Part shown: piece by piece, positions 18,070 to 27,004 of the stretch | How the letters are laid out: every line of letters begins with the position of its first letter | Numbering within the stretch: position 1 is the first letter of the stretch | Source of the DNA: Acididesulfobacillus acetoxydans | GTDB lineage: Bacteria; Bacillota; Desulfitobacteriia; Desulfitobacteriales; Desulfitobacteriaceae | Length of the DNA: 64,000 nucleotides | Assembly (NCBI RefSeq): GCF_902729405.1 | Contig: NZ_LR746496.1 | Coordinates: 1 to 64,000 of the forward strand | Direction of reading: 5' to 3' | Program-made: the position numbers and the translations under genes | Notes under the pieces: generated by a model | Databases searched by the model: none | Told to the model about the DNA's origin: nothing | The model's input: only the letters and a program-made list of their open reading frames with translations

Positions 18070-20640
18070 TCACTTAACAACCAGATTCACCAGTTTGCCC
18101 GGGACCGTGATGACTTTGAGCACGCGTTTGCCCTGGGTCCATTCCTGAAGGCGCGGGAGTGAACGCACCCGAGCTTCCAAGGCCGCGGCGTCGATCCCGG
18201 CGGGTACTTGGATACGCTCCCGCACTTTGCCGTTCACCTGAAGCACGACCGTCACTTCTTCCTGGGCCAGGGCCGCTTCATCCACCTGAGGCCAAGGCTG
18301 GGCATGAATACTGTCCTCATGCCCGAATTCGGACCAAATCTCTTCCGTGATATGGGGAGCAAAAGGTGCTAAGAGGATCAGGATACTCTCCAGAGCTTCC
18401 TCGGCCACCGCAGGATCCGCTTCCTTCTTTTCTTTATAAAGGTAAAGGGCGTTCACCAGTTCCATGATCGCACTGATAGCGGTGTTGAAGTTAAACCGTT
18501 GACCGATGTCATGGGTAACCTTTTGGATCGTCAGGTGAGTCTGCCTCCTCATCGCTTTAGCGGCGGGATCCGGATTTGCCCCGTTGGCCCATCCGGCGGC
18601 AGCGGCCACTGGCTCCGTCCGCCCGTCCGGGGCGAGCCTATCCGGACGCACTTCCCTGCCTCCCGGCCGGGTACCCCGGGCCTGCCCTCCGGCCCGTGGG
18701 ATATCCTCATACTGGGCCGCCAGACGCCAGACCCGGTTGAGAAAACGATAGCAACCTTCCACTCCCTGCTCACTCCACTCCAGGTCGCGCTCAGGCGGAG
18801 CCGCAAAAAGAATGAACAAGCGGGCGGTGTCGGCGCCGAAACGGTTGATGATCTCTTCCGGACTGACGATGTTTCCTTTTGATTTGGACATCTTGGATCC
18901 GTCCATACAGACCATTCCCTGGGTGAGAAGGTTCTGGAAGGGCTCATCCACTTGCAAATAGCCGAAATCGCGCAAGGCCTTGGTAAAGAAACGGGAATAG
19001 AGCAAGTGCAGAATCGCATGCTCGACCCCGCCCACATACTGGTCCACGTTCAGCCAGCGGGCCGCCTCCTCCCGCGCAAACGGCCGCTTTTCATTGCGCG
19101 GGTCCGTGTAGCGCAGATAATACCAGGAAGAACACACGAAGGTATCCATGGTATCCGTCTCCCGACGGGCCGGACTCCCGCAGCGGGGACACTGGGTGTG
19201 AATAAAAGTGGAGGAACTCGTCAAGGGATTTTCCCCGGCCTTAAAGACCACGTCTTCGGGCAGAAGCACCGGCAAATCCTCCTCCGGCACCGGAACCGTT
19301 CCACAGTGATCACAATAAACCATGGGAATGGGAGCACCCCAATAACGCTGGCGAGAGATCAGCCAGTCACGCAAGCGGAAATTCACCCGCCGTTTTCCCA
19401 AACCCTTCTCCGCCATGGCGTCCGCCATACGTTCCCAGGCTTCTTCATTGCCCAGCCCGTCGAAAGCCCCCGAATTCACCATGGTACCCTCCTCTGTGTA
19501 GGCCGCAGTCAAAGGCACGTCTTTCTCCCCGGGGTCCATCCCTTCGGGTAAAATGACCCGTACAATCGGGAGCGCGTATTTGGCGGCAAACTCGAAGTCG
19601 CGTTGGTCATGGGCGGGCACCCCCATGACCGCTCCCGTGCCGTAATCCACCAGGACATAGTTGGCAATCCAGATGGGAATCCTCTTGCCGTTCATGGGAT
19701 TGAGGCAATATCTGCCGGTAAAGAGGCCTTCCTTTTCGACTTCGTTGGAGGTGCGGGAAATCTCGTTCAACCCTTTCATCTTCTCGATAAAATCCAGCAC
19801 CGGTTGTTCATAGTCGCTGCCCCGGACCAACTGCCGCACCAGAGGATGCTCCGGAGCCAAAACCAGGTAGGTCACGCCGAAAATGGTATCGATCCGGGTC
19901 GTGTAGACAGCGACCCGGTCCTTCCCGCCCTCCAGCGCGAACTCGGCCTCCACTCCTTCCGAACGGCCGATCCAGTTGCGCTGCATGGTTTTCACTTTTT
20001 CAGGCCAGCCGGGCAATTTCTCCAGATCCTCCAGGAGGACATCAGCGTAAGCGGTTATCTTAAAGAACCACTGTTCCAAATCCTTTTTCGTCACCGGCGT
20101 CTCACAGCGCTCACAAGCCCCATCCACCACCTGTTCGTTGGCCAGCACCGTGGCGCAGGACGGGCACCAATTGACCGCCGCCTTCTTCTTGTAGACCAAA
20201 CCGTGCTTGTAAAACTCCAGAAACATCCACTGAGTCCATTGATAATAACCGGGATGACAAGTTGCCACCTCCCGATCCCAGTCATAGGAAATTCCCATAC
20301 TGCGCAGCTGCCGCCTCATATTGGCGATGTTTTTCCAGGTCCACTCCGCCGGAGGAGTCTGGTTTTTAATCGCGGCATTTTCCGCCGGCAGTCCGAACGC
20401 GTCCCAGCCGATCGGGTGGAGCACGTTGTACCCCTGCATTCTTTTAAAGCGGGCGATAACATCAACAATGGAATAATTGCGCACATGTCCGATGTGCAGA
20501 TTCCCCGACGGGTACGGAAACATGGCCAAAGCGTAATACTTGGGTTTTCCGGTATCTTCTCCGGCTCGAAAAGCCTTTTCCCTCAGCCAGCGTTCCTGCC
20601 ACTTGGGTTCAATCTCGGCAAATGAATACTTCTCCTGCAT
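18070..20640 (-). CDS. leuS: leucine--tRNA ligase
   Basis: Class I aminoacyl-tRNA synthetase charging tRNA-Leu. The 856 residues hold HIGH at residues 49-52 ([11 protein letters not shown]), the CP1 editing domain, [14 protein letters not shown], and KMSKSKGN. The anticodon-binding region carries a Gly/Arg/Pro-rich insertion of about 45 residues (between AAQYEDIP and [10 protein letters not shown]) that looks like unstructured linker. I start at the ATG at 20640 because the longer reading frame runs into the T-box leader. Expression is controlled by that leader. Confidence 0.98.
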   Translation of the reverse strand: MQEKYSFAEIEPKWQERWLREKAFRAGEDTGKPKYYALAMFPYPSGNLHIGHVRNYSIVDVIARFKRMQGYNVLHPIGWDAFGLPAENAAIKNQTPPAEWTWKNIANMRRQLRSMGISYDWDREVATCHPGYYQWTQWMFLEFYKHGLVYKKKAAVNWCPSCATVLANEQVVDGACERCETPVTKKDLEQWFFKITAYADVLLEDLEKLPGWPEKVKTMQRNWIGRSEGVEAEFALEGGKDRVAVYTTRIDTIFGVTYLVLAPEHPLVRQLVRGSDYEQPVLDFIEKMKGLNEISRTSNEVEKEGLFTGRYCLNPMNGKRIPIWIANYVLVDYGTGAVMGVPAHDQRDFEFAAKYALPIVRVILPEGMDPGEKDVPLTAAYTEEGTMVNSGAFDGLGNEEAWERMADAMAEKGLGKRRVNFRLRDWLISRQRYWGAPIPMVYCDHCGTVPVPEEDLPVLLPEDVVFKAGENPLTSSSTFIHTQCPRCGSPARRETDTMDTFVCSSWYYLRYTDPRNEKRPFAREEAARWLNVDQYVGGVEHAILHLLYSRFFTKALRDFGYLQVDEPFQNLLTQGMVCMDGSKMSKSKGNIVSPEEIINRFGADTARLFILFAAPPERDLEWSEQGVEGCYRFLNRVWRLAAQYEDIPRAGGQARGTRPGGREVRPDRLAPDGRTEPVAAAAGWANGANPDPAAKAMRRQTHLTIQKVTHDIGQRFNFNTAISAIMELVNALYLYKEKKEADPAVAEEALESILILLAPFAPHITEEIWSEFGHEDSIHAQPWPQVDEAALAQEEVTVVLQVNGKVRERIQVPAGIDAAALEARVRSLPRLQEWTQGKRVLKVITVPGKLVNLVVK

Positions 20641-20917
20641 AAACCCTTCCCCCTTGTCAACTCGAAAGAACAAAAAATCCCGTCCCTCAAGGGACGAGAT
20701 CTGCTCGCGGTACCACCCTATTTCATAACACCATGCACTCAGCGGTGGATAACGACACCGACCGGTGCCCATTGTCACCTGGGCACAGCTCCGGGGCGAG
20801 ACCCCCCGGCCTCTTGCAGCACCTCACACCCACCGGTGCCTCTCTGAGCAAGAACTGCCCGGGGCGATTCCCTTCCACGCTTCTGCGGAAGCTTCTTCAA
20901 GTTCCTAAATTTATTTC
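20641..20917 (-). promoter_or_regulatory. T-box riboswitch (leucine)
   Basis: Untranslated leader of leuS that senses uncharged tRNA-Leu. The 14-nt T-box AGGGTGGTACCGCG (20706-20719) is exact. The terminator hairpin follows. In Stem I a CUC leucine codon (20798-20800) sits in GGUCUCGCC, in the expected place for the specifier loop, and the distal AGAGAGG/GGUG part of Stem I is recognisable. Uncharged tRNA would stabilise the antiterminator and raise leuS expression. Confidence 0.93.
20672..20702 (-). terminator. T-box-controlled terminator
   Basis: Minus strand ATCTCGTCCC-TTGA-GGGACGGGAT followed by TTTTTTG. Its 5' arm overlaps the region that would pair in the antiterminator. Confidence 0.9.
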
Positions 20918-20945
20918 ATTTTATCAAAAACCCGTCACTTGTCAA
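20918..20945 (-). promoter_or_regulatory. sigma-A promoter of leuS leader
   Basis: -35 TTGACA, 16-bp spacer, -10 TAAAAT on the minus strand, just upstream of the T-box leader. Confidence 0.7.
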
Positions 20946-20980
20946 GATTGATGTCTTTTTCCTCATTATGCCCGAAAAAA

Positions 20981-21328
20981 CTAGAAAGCCATCACTTCGG
21001 CATCACCCCAAAGCCTCTCCAGGTTGTAGAAGTCCCGCTGATCCGGGGTCATGACGTGCACCACCAAGTCACCGCAGTCCATGAGCACCCACTGCGCGTC
21101 GGGAAGGCCCTCCACCCGCAGAATCGGAATCCCTATCGTCCCCAGTTTCTCTTCCAAGTGATCGACAATGGCCTTCACCTGAGTCGTAGAGTTGCCCGTG
21201 GCAATGAGAAAATAATCGGTGACCATGGAAATCCCCTTCAAGTTCAGCAATACGACTTCGCGGCCTTTCTTTTCCGCCACCAAATCCACAACCTGTTTGA
21301 GCTGCCTTTGTTCAAGTTCCAAAGCCAT
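20981..21328 (-). CDS. rsfS: ribosomal silencing factor RsfS
   Basis: Binds L14 and blocks subunit joining when nutrients are scarce. About 115 residues with the family signature VTDYFLIATGNSTTQVKAI and GLPDAQWVLMDCGDLVVHVM...DFYNLERLWGDA. The chosen ATG (21328) follows GGAGG closely and overlaps the yqeK 3' end by 17 bp; an ATG seven codons upstream has no ribosome-binding site. It lies with yqeK and nadD, as usual. Confidence 0.95.
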   Translation of the reverse strand: MALELEQRQLKQVVDLVAEKKGREVVLLNLKGISMVTDYFLIATGNSTTQVKAIVDHLEEKLGTIGIPILRVEGLPDAQWVLMDCGDLVVHVMTPDQRDFYNLERLWGDAEVMAF

Positions 21329-22064
21329 GCCTCCTCCGTAAATCTTCATGGGTCAAACGAGTTAAAGGGTGAATGGGCCGGTGAGACTCTTCCAGGTAAT
21401 GCAGAGTATGTTCGACACAAGTCAAAGTACCCTTCTCTAAACTATGATACAAGGCTTGGCGCAAATTGTCCACCTGCGGAAACTCCCGGCCGGGCTCGGC
21501 CAGGTCGGCACTGTAAATCAGCATCTCCAAGCGGGACATGTTGGGAGCTCCCAAAGTGTGATGAGCGATGGCCGCCAGGATATCCCGGTCGGCCAGGCCG
21601 CAGCAGTTTGCCAGCCAATACGAGACCAGAGGGCCATGCAGAACGGACGGACAGCTCTCGTCTTCCGAGTAACGAATCAAATGCCAACGCTGGGCCAAGC
21701 ACACCTGCTGTTTCTCGGGAATCTCCTTGGCCAAATCATGCAGCAACGCCGCGTAACGGGCACGGGCCGGATCCAAACCGTGCCGCCGTGCCAGGTCTTC
21801 GGCCAGGGAGGCCACTCCCAAAGTATGCCGAAACCTTCTCGCCGAAAGGGTTCTGCCGGCTAAATCCAGGGCTTGCTTTAAATCAGGAGTTTTTAAATCA
21901 GGAGTTTTTAAATCAGTGCTCTTTTTCAAACCAGGGTTTATTTCTAAATCACGACTTTCTTCCGCACCGGGATTTCTTTGCGAGCCAGGGCCTTTTTTCG
22001 AATCCACGCCCTTCTTAACCTCCTTGAGCAGACTCCTCCTCACCCCATCGGCAGTTATCCGCAA
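21312..22064 (-). CDS. yqeK: HD-domain nucleotide hydrolase YqeK
   Basis: Family of Ap4A-degrading (symmetrical) hydrolases. HD metal motifs are visible: RRFRHTLGVASLAEDLA, LLHDLAKE, VLHGPLVSYWL and AAIAHHT...MLIYSADLAEPGR. The first ~65 residues are not part of the domain and contain a five-residue tandem repeat (LKTPD-LKTPD-LKSTD) from a 15-bp DNA repeat; the true start could be further in, near KQALDLAGRTL. The gene overlaps rsfS and follows the RRM gene. Confidence 0.9.
   Translation of the reverse strand: MRITADGVRRSLLKEVKKGVDSKKGPGSQRNPGAEESRDLEINPGLKKSTDLKTPDLKTPDLKQALDLAGRTLSARRFRHTLGVASLAEDLARRHGLDPARARYAALLHDLAKEIPEKQQVCLAQRWHLIRYSEDESCPSVLHGPLVSYWLANCCGLADRDILAAIAHHTLGAPNMSRLEMLIYSADLAEPGREFPQVDNLRQALYHSLEKGTLTCVEHTLHYLEESHRPIHPLTRLTHEDLRRRHGFGT
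21877..21916. repeat. 15-bp tandem repeat inside yqeK 5' end
   Basis: TTTAAATCAGGAGTT occurs twice in tandem, with a partial third copy. It adds five in-frame residues per unit to the non-conserved N-terminal tail. Confidence 0.75.
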
Positions 22065-22135
22065 GCGGTACTTGTACCAAAAGGAACGCGTTCATGGCGG
22101 GAAAAGGGGGCCCCCTTCATGCCCCCCTCCGCCGT

Positions 22136-22387
22136 TTAAAACTGTTTTGGCTTCGCTTCGTTCACGGTGAGCGGGCGCCCGCCGAAGTCCTTGCCGTTTA
22201 ATTCCTCTGCCAGACGAGCCGCTTCCCCGTCCGGTACTTCAACAAAGCCGAATCCCCGTGAGCGTCCTGTTTCGCGATCGGTAATGATTCGGCTGCCGGA
22301 AACTTCTCCGTAATCTCTGAAAAACGCGGCCAGTTCTTCAGCCGTCGTATTCCAGGGAAGGTTTCCAACGTAAAGTGTTTGTGTCAT
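22136..22387 (-). CDS. RNA-binding protein with one RRM domain
   Basis: An 83-residue protein that is almost entirely an RNA recognition motif: RNP2 is LYVGNLPW and RNP1 is RGFGFVEV. Such small bacterial RRM proteins are often cold-induced RNA chaperones, but the role here is not known. ATG at 22387 has AGGTGA at good spacing; the frame continues upstream without support. It lies between nadD and yqeK, which are usually adjacent, on the same strand. Confidence 0.88.
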   Translation of the reverse strand: MTQTLYVGNLPWNTTAEELAAFFRDYGEVSGSRIITDRETGRSRGFGFVEVPDGEAARLAEELNGKDFGGRPLTVNEAKPKQF

Positions 22388-22554
22388 CTCTGTCACCTCT
22401 TGCTCATTGGATTCGCTCTTAGTATGAGCAAATCCGATATTCGTATACTCAAAGCCTCTATAGGGTTGAATATAGCATAACTTCTGCAAAGCTTTATCTG
22501 AATCTTTAACAAGGCCAAGGCTTATGTTATCCCTGACAAGGCTCCGGGACAAAG

Positions 22555-23184
22555 CTATGTCATCCTGTACAAGGCTTTTTCTTCGATAAAGCGCCGGACC
22601 GCTTCCGGCAAAAGATAGCGAATGGATTGCCCCCGGCCGACCCGCGCCCGCACATCCGTGGAAGATATAGCCAGGGCCGGAACTTCCAAGAGCGAAATCC
22701 TTCCCTGCGCTTCCGGGTGCTCCTTGCGGGCTTGCTCCAAAAAATCCCGCGCTTCATAACCCGGGCGGGATACGGCCACGAAATTCGTCAGCTTCAAAAT
22801 CTCAGCGGCTTCATGCCAGAAAAAAATTTCGCGCAAGGCGTCCGTTCCCGTAATAAAATACAGGTCGCTTTCCGGATGATCCTTTCTCAAGATCCGCAAA
22901 GTGTCTATCGTGTAAGAGGGCCCTTGCCGCTCAATCTCCAGGCGGGAAAGACTGAAATTCGGATTATCGGCAACGGCCCGGCGCACCATCTCAAAGCGCA
23001 GCTCCCCCGGGGAAATCTTTTTTTCCTGTTTGTGCGGAGGATTCCCGGTCGGGACAAAGAGAACCTGTCTCAAGCGGAATTCGATCCGGGCCGTCTCCGC
23101 GGCCACCAAATGCCCATAGTGAATCGGGTCGAATGTTCCCCCCATAACCCCCAGCCGATATACCTTTCCCCCTGTGTCTTCCAT
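22555..23184 (-). CDS. nadD: nicotinate-nucleotide adenylyltransferase
   Basis: Makes nicotinic acid adenine dinucleotide in NAD synthesis. The 209-residue protein shows GVMGGTFDPIHYGHL with the HxGH-type motif at residues 22-25 and the C-terminal ISSTDVRARV (the SSTxxR motif). ATG at 23184 follows GGAGAT; the 18-codon extension is unlikely. First gene of the nadD-RRM-yqeK-rsfS group; an extended -10 promoter lies upstream. Confidence 0.96.
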   Translation of the reverse strand: MEDTGGKVYRLGVMGGTFDPIHYGHLVAAETARIEFRLRQVLFVPTGNPPHKQEKKISPGELRFEMVRRAVADNPNFSLSRLEIERQGPSYTIDTLRILRKDHPESDLYFITGTDALREIFFWHEAAEILKLTNFVAVSRPGYEARDFLEQARKEHPEAQGRISLLEVPALAISSTDVRARVGRGQSIRYLLPEAVRRFIEEKALYRMT

Positions 23185-23264
23185 GCGTTTATCTCCTGCC
23201 GTGCGAGCATACTTTCCCGAAAGGTTGACCACAAGCACGCTTTCCTGCTCACTTTACATTTTCT

Positions 23265-23273
23265 AGTATACCA
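23265..23273 (-). promoter_or_regulatory. extended -10 promoter of nadD
   Basis: TGGTATACT on the minus strand (TG-N-TATACT), about 80 bp upstream of the nadD ATG. Confidence 0.45.
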
Positions 23274-23345
23274 CAAATCTTTCAAGTTTTCGCAGCTAAA
23301 GCCCACGTTCGAATATCCATCCCATCCCCGGCAAAATTATTTTCT

Positions 23346-24470
23346 TTATTCATTGTTGCTGTCCTTGGCCAAATAATCCCTGAACATTGGCTCCACAAAA
23401 GCATAGCGCCCATGCGCGTTTTTTTCAATGATCCCCCGCTTTAGTAAGAAATCCACGGCCCGTTTATTCTCATTGGGATTATGCTCTCTGGAATACAACG
23501 ATTTCCCTTGAGCGATTTGGTTCAGAATTCGCAACGCGAGCGGAACTTGATTGATCTCGTCGATCATCGCGTTAAAAACACTCGCCAAGGTCAGGATGGC
23601 ATTATGGTAGCCATACTGGACAATATCCAGAGATAACTTGTGAACGCCGGCTTCGACAGCCGCATAATAGATTTCCGAGCACAATACCATTGTGTCCTGC
23701 GGATGTCCCCCGCTTAAATCCACAATCTTCTCGTATAGTTTCTCCGTCCCGGCGATTCCCCTGTCTTCATATTTCTTCTTCATATAAGGTACCCATGACT
23801 CGACCGGAATCGGTGGCACCGGCAAAATGGCAGCAAAACGATAAAACGCTTCCTCTCCATGTCCAAAAAGGGTGTTCATTATTCCCCCCTTCGAGCCGAG
23901 AAACATGTAAACGACATTCTTGTGCAGTTGAAAGTGGGATCGCAATCTCTTGAAGATTAAGTCACCCCCGATTCTGGACATTTCCTGGAACTCATCAAAG
24001 ACCAAAAGCATGTTTTTCTGGTCCTTCTGCGCCAGCTTCTCCGCAAAATCCAAAACATAATCCGCATTGGCCTGACCGGGATTTGAGAAATTGAGCCCCA
24101 ACTCAAGATCGCTGATCTTTAAAGACAGTTTCACATTCCCGCTTATCTTCTTCAGTCCCGACTGTATCGCCTCCGTGGTCTTTTTTATCCCGGTCCGATT
24201 TTCCAGACAGGCATCAAGCAGGCTCAGCGAAAATTCCTGCATATCCTTGATGCTGAACAAATCGACCACAGCTGTATAAAATCCTTTCTCGTTCAAGCGG
24301 CGCACCGCCTCCAAGGCAATTGACGTCTTCCCGATCCGCCTTGGACCCGAAATCATTAAATGTTGTCCGTCCGCCAAGCGGAGAACAACCTGCTGCAAAA
24401 AGTTTTCCCGTTCCAAAATATCCTTTTCGCTGACAGGTGCCCCAAAAGGAAAAGGCTTTTCAAACATCAT
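23346..24470 (-). CDS. AAA-type ATPase, archaeal ATPase_2-like, function unknown
   Basis: A 374-residue STAND/AAA-like ATPase. Walker A is GPRRIGKTS (residues 42-50), Walker B MLLVFDEFQEM (about 150), followed by a sensor-like FLGSKGG and a C-terminal winged-helix-like part (VDFLLKRGIIEKNAHGRYAFVEP). The family is common in archaea and mobile regions; its substrates are mostly unknown. The base composition looks more AT-rich than the neighbours, and the gene has its own strong promoter with a palindrome at the start site, so I infer horizontal acquisition. No toxin, nuclease or transposase partner is visible beside it. Confidence 0.8.
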   Translation of the reverse strand: MMFEKPFPFGAPVSEKDILERENFLQQVVLRLADGQHLMISGPRRIGKTSIALEAVRRLNEKGFYTAVVDLFSIKDMQEFSLSLLDACLENRTGIKKTTEAIQSGLKKISGNVKLSLKISDLELGLNFSNPGQANADYVLDFAEKLAQKDQKNMLLVFDEFQEMSRIGGDLIFKRLRSHFQLHKNVVYMFLGSKGGIMNTLFGHGEEAFYRFAAILPVPPIPVESWVPYMKKKYEDRGIAGTEKLYEKIVDLSGGHPQDTMVLCSEIYYAAVEAGVHKLSLDIVQYGYHNAILTLASVFNAMIDEINQVPLALRILNQIAQGKSLYSREHNPNENKRAVDFLLKRGIIEKNAHGRYAFVEPMFRDYLAKDSNNE

Positions 24471-24545
24471 TACACCCCTCGTAAGAATGCGGCTGCGCTT
24501 GCACCACTTCGTGTGACTGGCTTTTTCGCTTGCATCAGATTTAGT

Positions 24546-24562
24546 ATTACACCCAATGTAAT
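24546..24562. promoter_or_regulatory. palindrome over ATPase transcription start
   Basis: ATTACA-CCCAA-TGTAAT, a 17-bp inverted repeat directly next to the -10 box of the ATPase promoter on the transcribed side. Its position fits a repressor operator. Confidence 0.5.
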
Positions 24563-24591
24563 ATTATATTACCCTGGATATAATAATGCAA
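24563..24591 (-). promoter_or_regulatory. sigma-A promoter of the ATPase gene
   Basis: -35 TTGCAT, 17-bp spacer, -10 TATAAT (consensus). Confidence 0.75.
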
Positions 24592-24880
24592 GATGGGCCT
24601 TTGCCTATCCTCGCGTACGTTCCCTTCCCTGCCAGCCCAATTATACCATCCGTAAAATGCCGGTCAATTGTCAAGGCGGCACACCCCGAAGCGTCCCTAC
24701 TTAAAAGGAATATTTTCCCGCAAGTCTTTGCCCTTCTATGTGGCAAAATCTGGCGCAGGGACATACAGTGGACTAGAAGTCCCATCTCATTTCGGAAAGT
24801 TACAGTCAAGGGATTCGAAAACCCCATGTCACACTTCGGGTCAGCTCGCGTGCCCGCAGCAGCAAAAAGAAGGAAGCATC

Positions 24881-24976
24881 ATGGCCATGGGCGCCGGCGA
24901 AACCGGTTTCGGAGCGGGTATTGGCCTTGTCGTCGTTATCATCTTATTGCTCATCGCTATGGGAATTGTGTTCTGA
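24881..24976 (+). CDS. tiny membrane protein, YjcZ-like
   Basis: 31 residues: a short Gly-rich head (MAMGAGETGFGAGIG) and one membrane helix (LVVVIILLLIAMGIVF). It resembles the YjcZ-type tiny sporulation proteins of Firmicutes, which have a Gly-rich start and a single C-terminal helix. AAGGAAG precedes the ATG. A second, related gene follows after 30 bp. Function unknown; spore association is an inference from the family. Confidence 0.7.
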   Translation: MAMGAGETGFGAGIGLVVVIILLLIAMGIVF

Positions 24977-25006
24977 GTCTGAGAAGGAGAAGGAGGACTG
25001 AATTCT

Positions 25007-25189
25007 ATGTTCGGACGCGGCGGTCATTTTCCTAATATCTCTCCGGTGGGTGCCCCACCGCACATCGGACCTATCACAGGTCCCTGCTGTCCCCCCGTGA
25101 TCGCAACCCCCTCTGCAGGTACCGGGATCGGCGCGGGCATCATCGCGATTGCCATCTTGATCCTTATCGCCTTAGCCGTGATCTTTTAG
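25007..25189 (+). CDS. small membrane protein, YjcZ-like C-terminus
   Basis: 60 residues. A Pro/Gly/His-rich head with CCPP (residues 27-30) precedes GTGIGAGIIAIAILILIALAVIF, whose Gly-rich start and single helix match the upstream 31-residue protein, so the pair looks like an old duplication with an added head. AAGGAGG lies about 10 nt before the ATG. Likely co-transcribed with the upstream gene; an inverted repeat lies downstream. Confidence 0.7.
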   Translation: MFGRGGHFPNISPVGAPPHIGPITGPCCPPVIATPSAGTGIGAGIIAIAILILIALAVIF

Positions 25190-25248
25190 CTCGAAACATT
25201 CTTTCCCCGACTGAGACACGGCAAAAACCCGCACTCTGGAACAACGAA

Positions 25249-25285
25249 AACGAGAATCAGCCCAGGCTTTGCCCGGGCTGATTCT
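25249..25285. terminator. inverted repeat between tiny membrane genes and amtB
   Basis: GAGAATCAGCCC / GGGCTGATTCTC, 12-bp stem, between convergent genes. No strong U-tract on either strand (GTTTTCG on the minus side). A second weak hairpin CCCCCTA/TAGGGGG follows at 25294-25324. Confidence 0.5.
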
Positions 25286-25433
25286 CTGCCGACCCCCTAG
25301 CCCGGCCGCAGCACCGGTAGGGGGCTAAAACACTGTTCGCCTGCACCAGCCGGGGAAATCGTTCAAGCGACGACCCAGTCCGGTAACCGCTTCCCGCGCT
25401 GAACACGGCAGATACACCGGCCCCTGGTGCGAG

Positions 25434-26651
25434 CTATTGGAGATCGTAGGCTGTTTCGCCGTGAATGGCACTATCGAGACCCTGAATCTCCACTTCTTTG
25501 GATACGCGAACGGGTTCGAAGAAATTGATCACTTTCAGGATCAAGTAAGTGACACCGAAAGCATACAGAGTGGCGAAGGCCACCCCGAGCACCTGAACGA
25601 GAAACTGGTGCACGTTGCCCTGAATCAAACCGCTGGTCTGATTCACGGCGGAGACTGCGAACACCCCGACCAGGATGGAACCGAGAATACCGCCGACTCC
25701 GTGCACGCCCCAGACGTCGAGCGCGTCATCCCAGTCCAGCTTGATTCTGACCTGTACCGCCAGGTAACAGACGATCGCCGCCAAAACGCCGATAATCAGC
25801 GCGGCCCAGGGGCGGACATAACCCGCCGCCGGGGTGATGGTCGCCAAACCGGCCACTGCGCCAGTGAGAACTCCCACCATGGTCGGTTTCTTTTCGTGCA
25901 CCCACGAGATGAGAAGCCAAGTGATCATGGCCATGGACCCGGCAATATCGGTGTTCACGAAGGCAGTCGCCGCAACTCCATTGGCCGCCAGAGCACTCCC
26001 TCCGTTGAAACCGAACCAACCAAACCACAAGAGCCCGGTTCCCAAGGCGACAAAGGCAATGTTGTGCGGACCGGTAGTTTCCCCGGGAGCCAGAACCCGT
26101 TTACCGACAAAGAAGACCGAAGCCAGAGCGGCGACTCCGGCACTCACGTGCACGACGATGCCGCCGGCAAAGTCGACCAGACCCATTTGGGCCAGAAAAC
26201 CTCCGCCCCAGATCCAGTGGGCCAGAGGAATGTAGACCAGTATACTCCAGAGGACCAGGAACTTAAGGTAGCTCTTAAAACTGACCCTGTCGGCAAAGGC
26301 ACCCGTGATCAGAGCCGGGGTAATAATAGCGAACATCTCCTGGTAGACAAAAAAGACTAAGAATGGGATCGTGGGCCCGTGCATCGGATTGGGCGCCAGG
26401 CCCACACCCCGCAAACCAAAGTATTGAAGATTGCCGATAATCCCGTGATAGTCCGGGCCGAAGGCCAGGCTGAATCCCCCCAAGACCCAAATGGCTGTAA
26501 CGATTCCCATGGAGACGAAACTCTGAATCATGATGGTCAAAACGTTCTTTTTCCGCACCAGTCCTCCGTAAAAAAAGGCCAGTCCCGGTGTCATAAGACA
26601 AACCAAGGCGGCGCTGATGAGGACAAAGGCCGTATCTCCGCTGTTGATCAT
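25434..26651 (-). CDS. amt: ammonium transporter AmtB
   Basis: Cytoplasmic-membrane ammonium channel of about 405 residues and 11 helices. Both pore histidines of the family are visible, in PLAHWIWGGG and VWGVHGVGG, as are FYGGLVRKKN and GFNGGSALAANG. The ATG at 26651 has GGGAGGG at good spacing; a 12-codon extension is less likely. It is next to the Amt-histidine kinase fusion and its regulator, all on the minus strand, suggesting that module controls it. No glnK is adjacent, which is unusual for amtB. Confidence 0.95.
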   Translation of the reverse strand: MINSGDTAFVLISAALVCLMTPGLAFFYGGLVRKKNVLTIMIQSFVSMGIVTAIWVLGGFSLAFGPDYHGIIGNLQYFGLRGVGLAPNPMHGPTIPFLVFFVYQEMFAIITPALITGAFADRVSFKSYLKFLVLWSILVYIPLAHWIWGGGFLAQMGLVDFAGGIVVHVSAGVAALASVFFVGKRVLAPGETTGPHNIAFVALGTGLLWFGWFGFNGGSALAANGVAATAFVNTDIAGSMAMITWLLISWVHEKKPTMVGVLTGAVAGLATITPAAGYVRPWAALIIGVLAAIVCYLAVQVRIKLDWDDALDVWGVHGVGGILGSILVGVFAVSAVNQTSGLIQGNVHQFLVQVLGVAFATLYAFGVTYLILKVINFFEPVRVSKEVEIQGLDSAIHGETAYDLQ

Positions 26652-27004
26652 AACGAAACCCTCCCGCTGTCTAATGATTGCGTACAAGAATAGCTTAAGA
26701 CAGGGTCACGTTTCCGTTAATCAGGGTTTTTCCGTATTTCGGCAAAATTATCTCTGTATTTTTTCAGAACTTCTCCACAGCCATTTTTCTGGGTTTCAGG
26801 CAGCCCATGAGATTACGAATAGGCCTTTGGGCTAATTCCTCCCGTACCTTTTCATCAGCCCGTTTACGACAATCATTTCTGTCGGACACCGATTGCTTTC
26901 ATTTCGCGCGCCAATCATCCGTTCCGCACCCCTCGTCCTTTGTCGGGCGCCGGTCTCTCACTGTTTCAGGCCGAGCGTCGTCTGTATTTTCCTTACCTGT
27001 ATTT
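26652..27004. other. spacer between response regulator and amtB
   Basis: 353 bp, presumably with the amtB promoter and a target of the neighbouring LuxR-type regulator. I found no clear terminator and no consensus sigma-A or sigma-54 promoter. Confidence 0.5.

Larger units (their letters stand above)
24471..24880. other. divergent spacer between ATPase and tiny membrane protein genes
   Basis: 410 bp with the ATPase promoter and palindrome on the minus strand. The rest, 24600-24870, shows no convincing gene or hairpin; the promoter of the tiny plus-strand genes must lie here but I could not pick it out. Confidence 0.6.

Noticed and set aside
19603-20625. Long plus-strand frame opposite leuS (340 codons), and similar frames opposite amtB, mreC and pbp2
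   Set aside because: They are shadows of well-conserved minus-strand genes in GC-rich DNA, without ribosome-binding sites or recognisable domains.
20641-20778. 46-codon N-terminal extension of LeuRS
   Set aside because: It runs through the T-box sequence and the terminator; LeuRS proteins start at the MQEKYSF position.
24564-24827. 87-codon minus-strand frame upstream of the ATPase gene
   Set aside because: It has no recognisable domain and spans the ATPase promoter and start-site palindrome.
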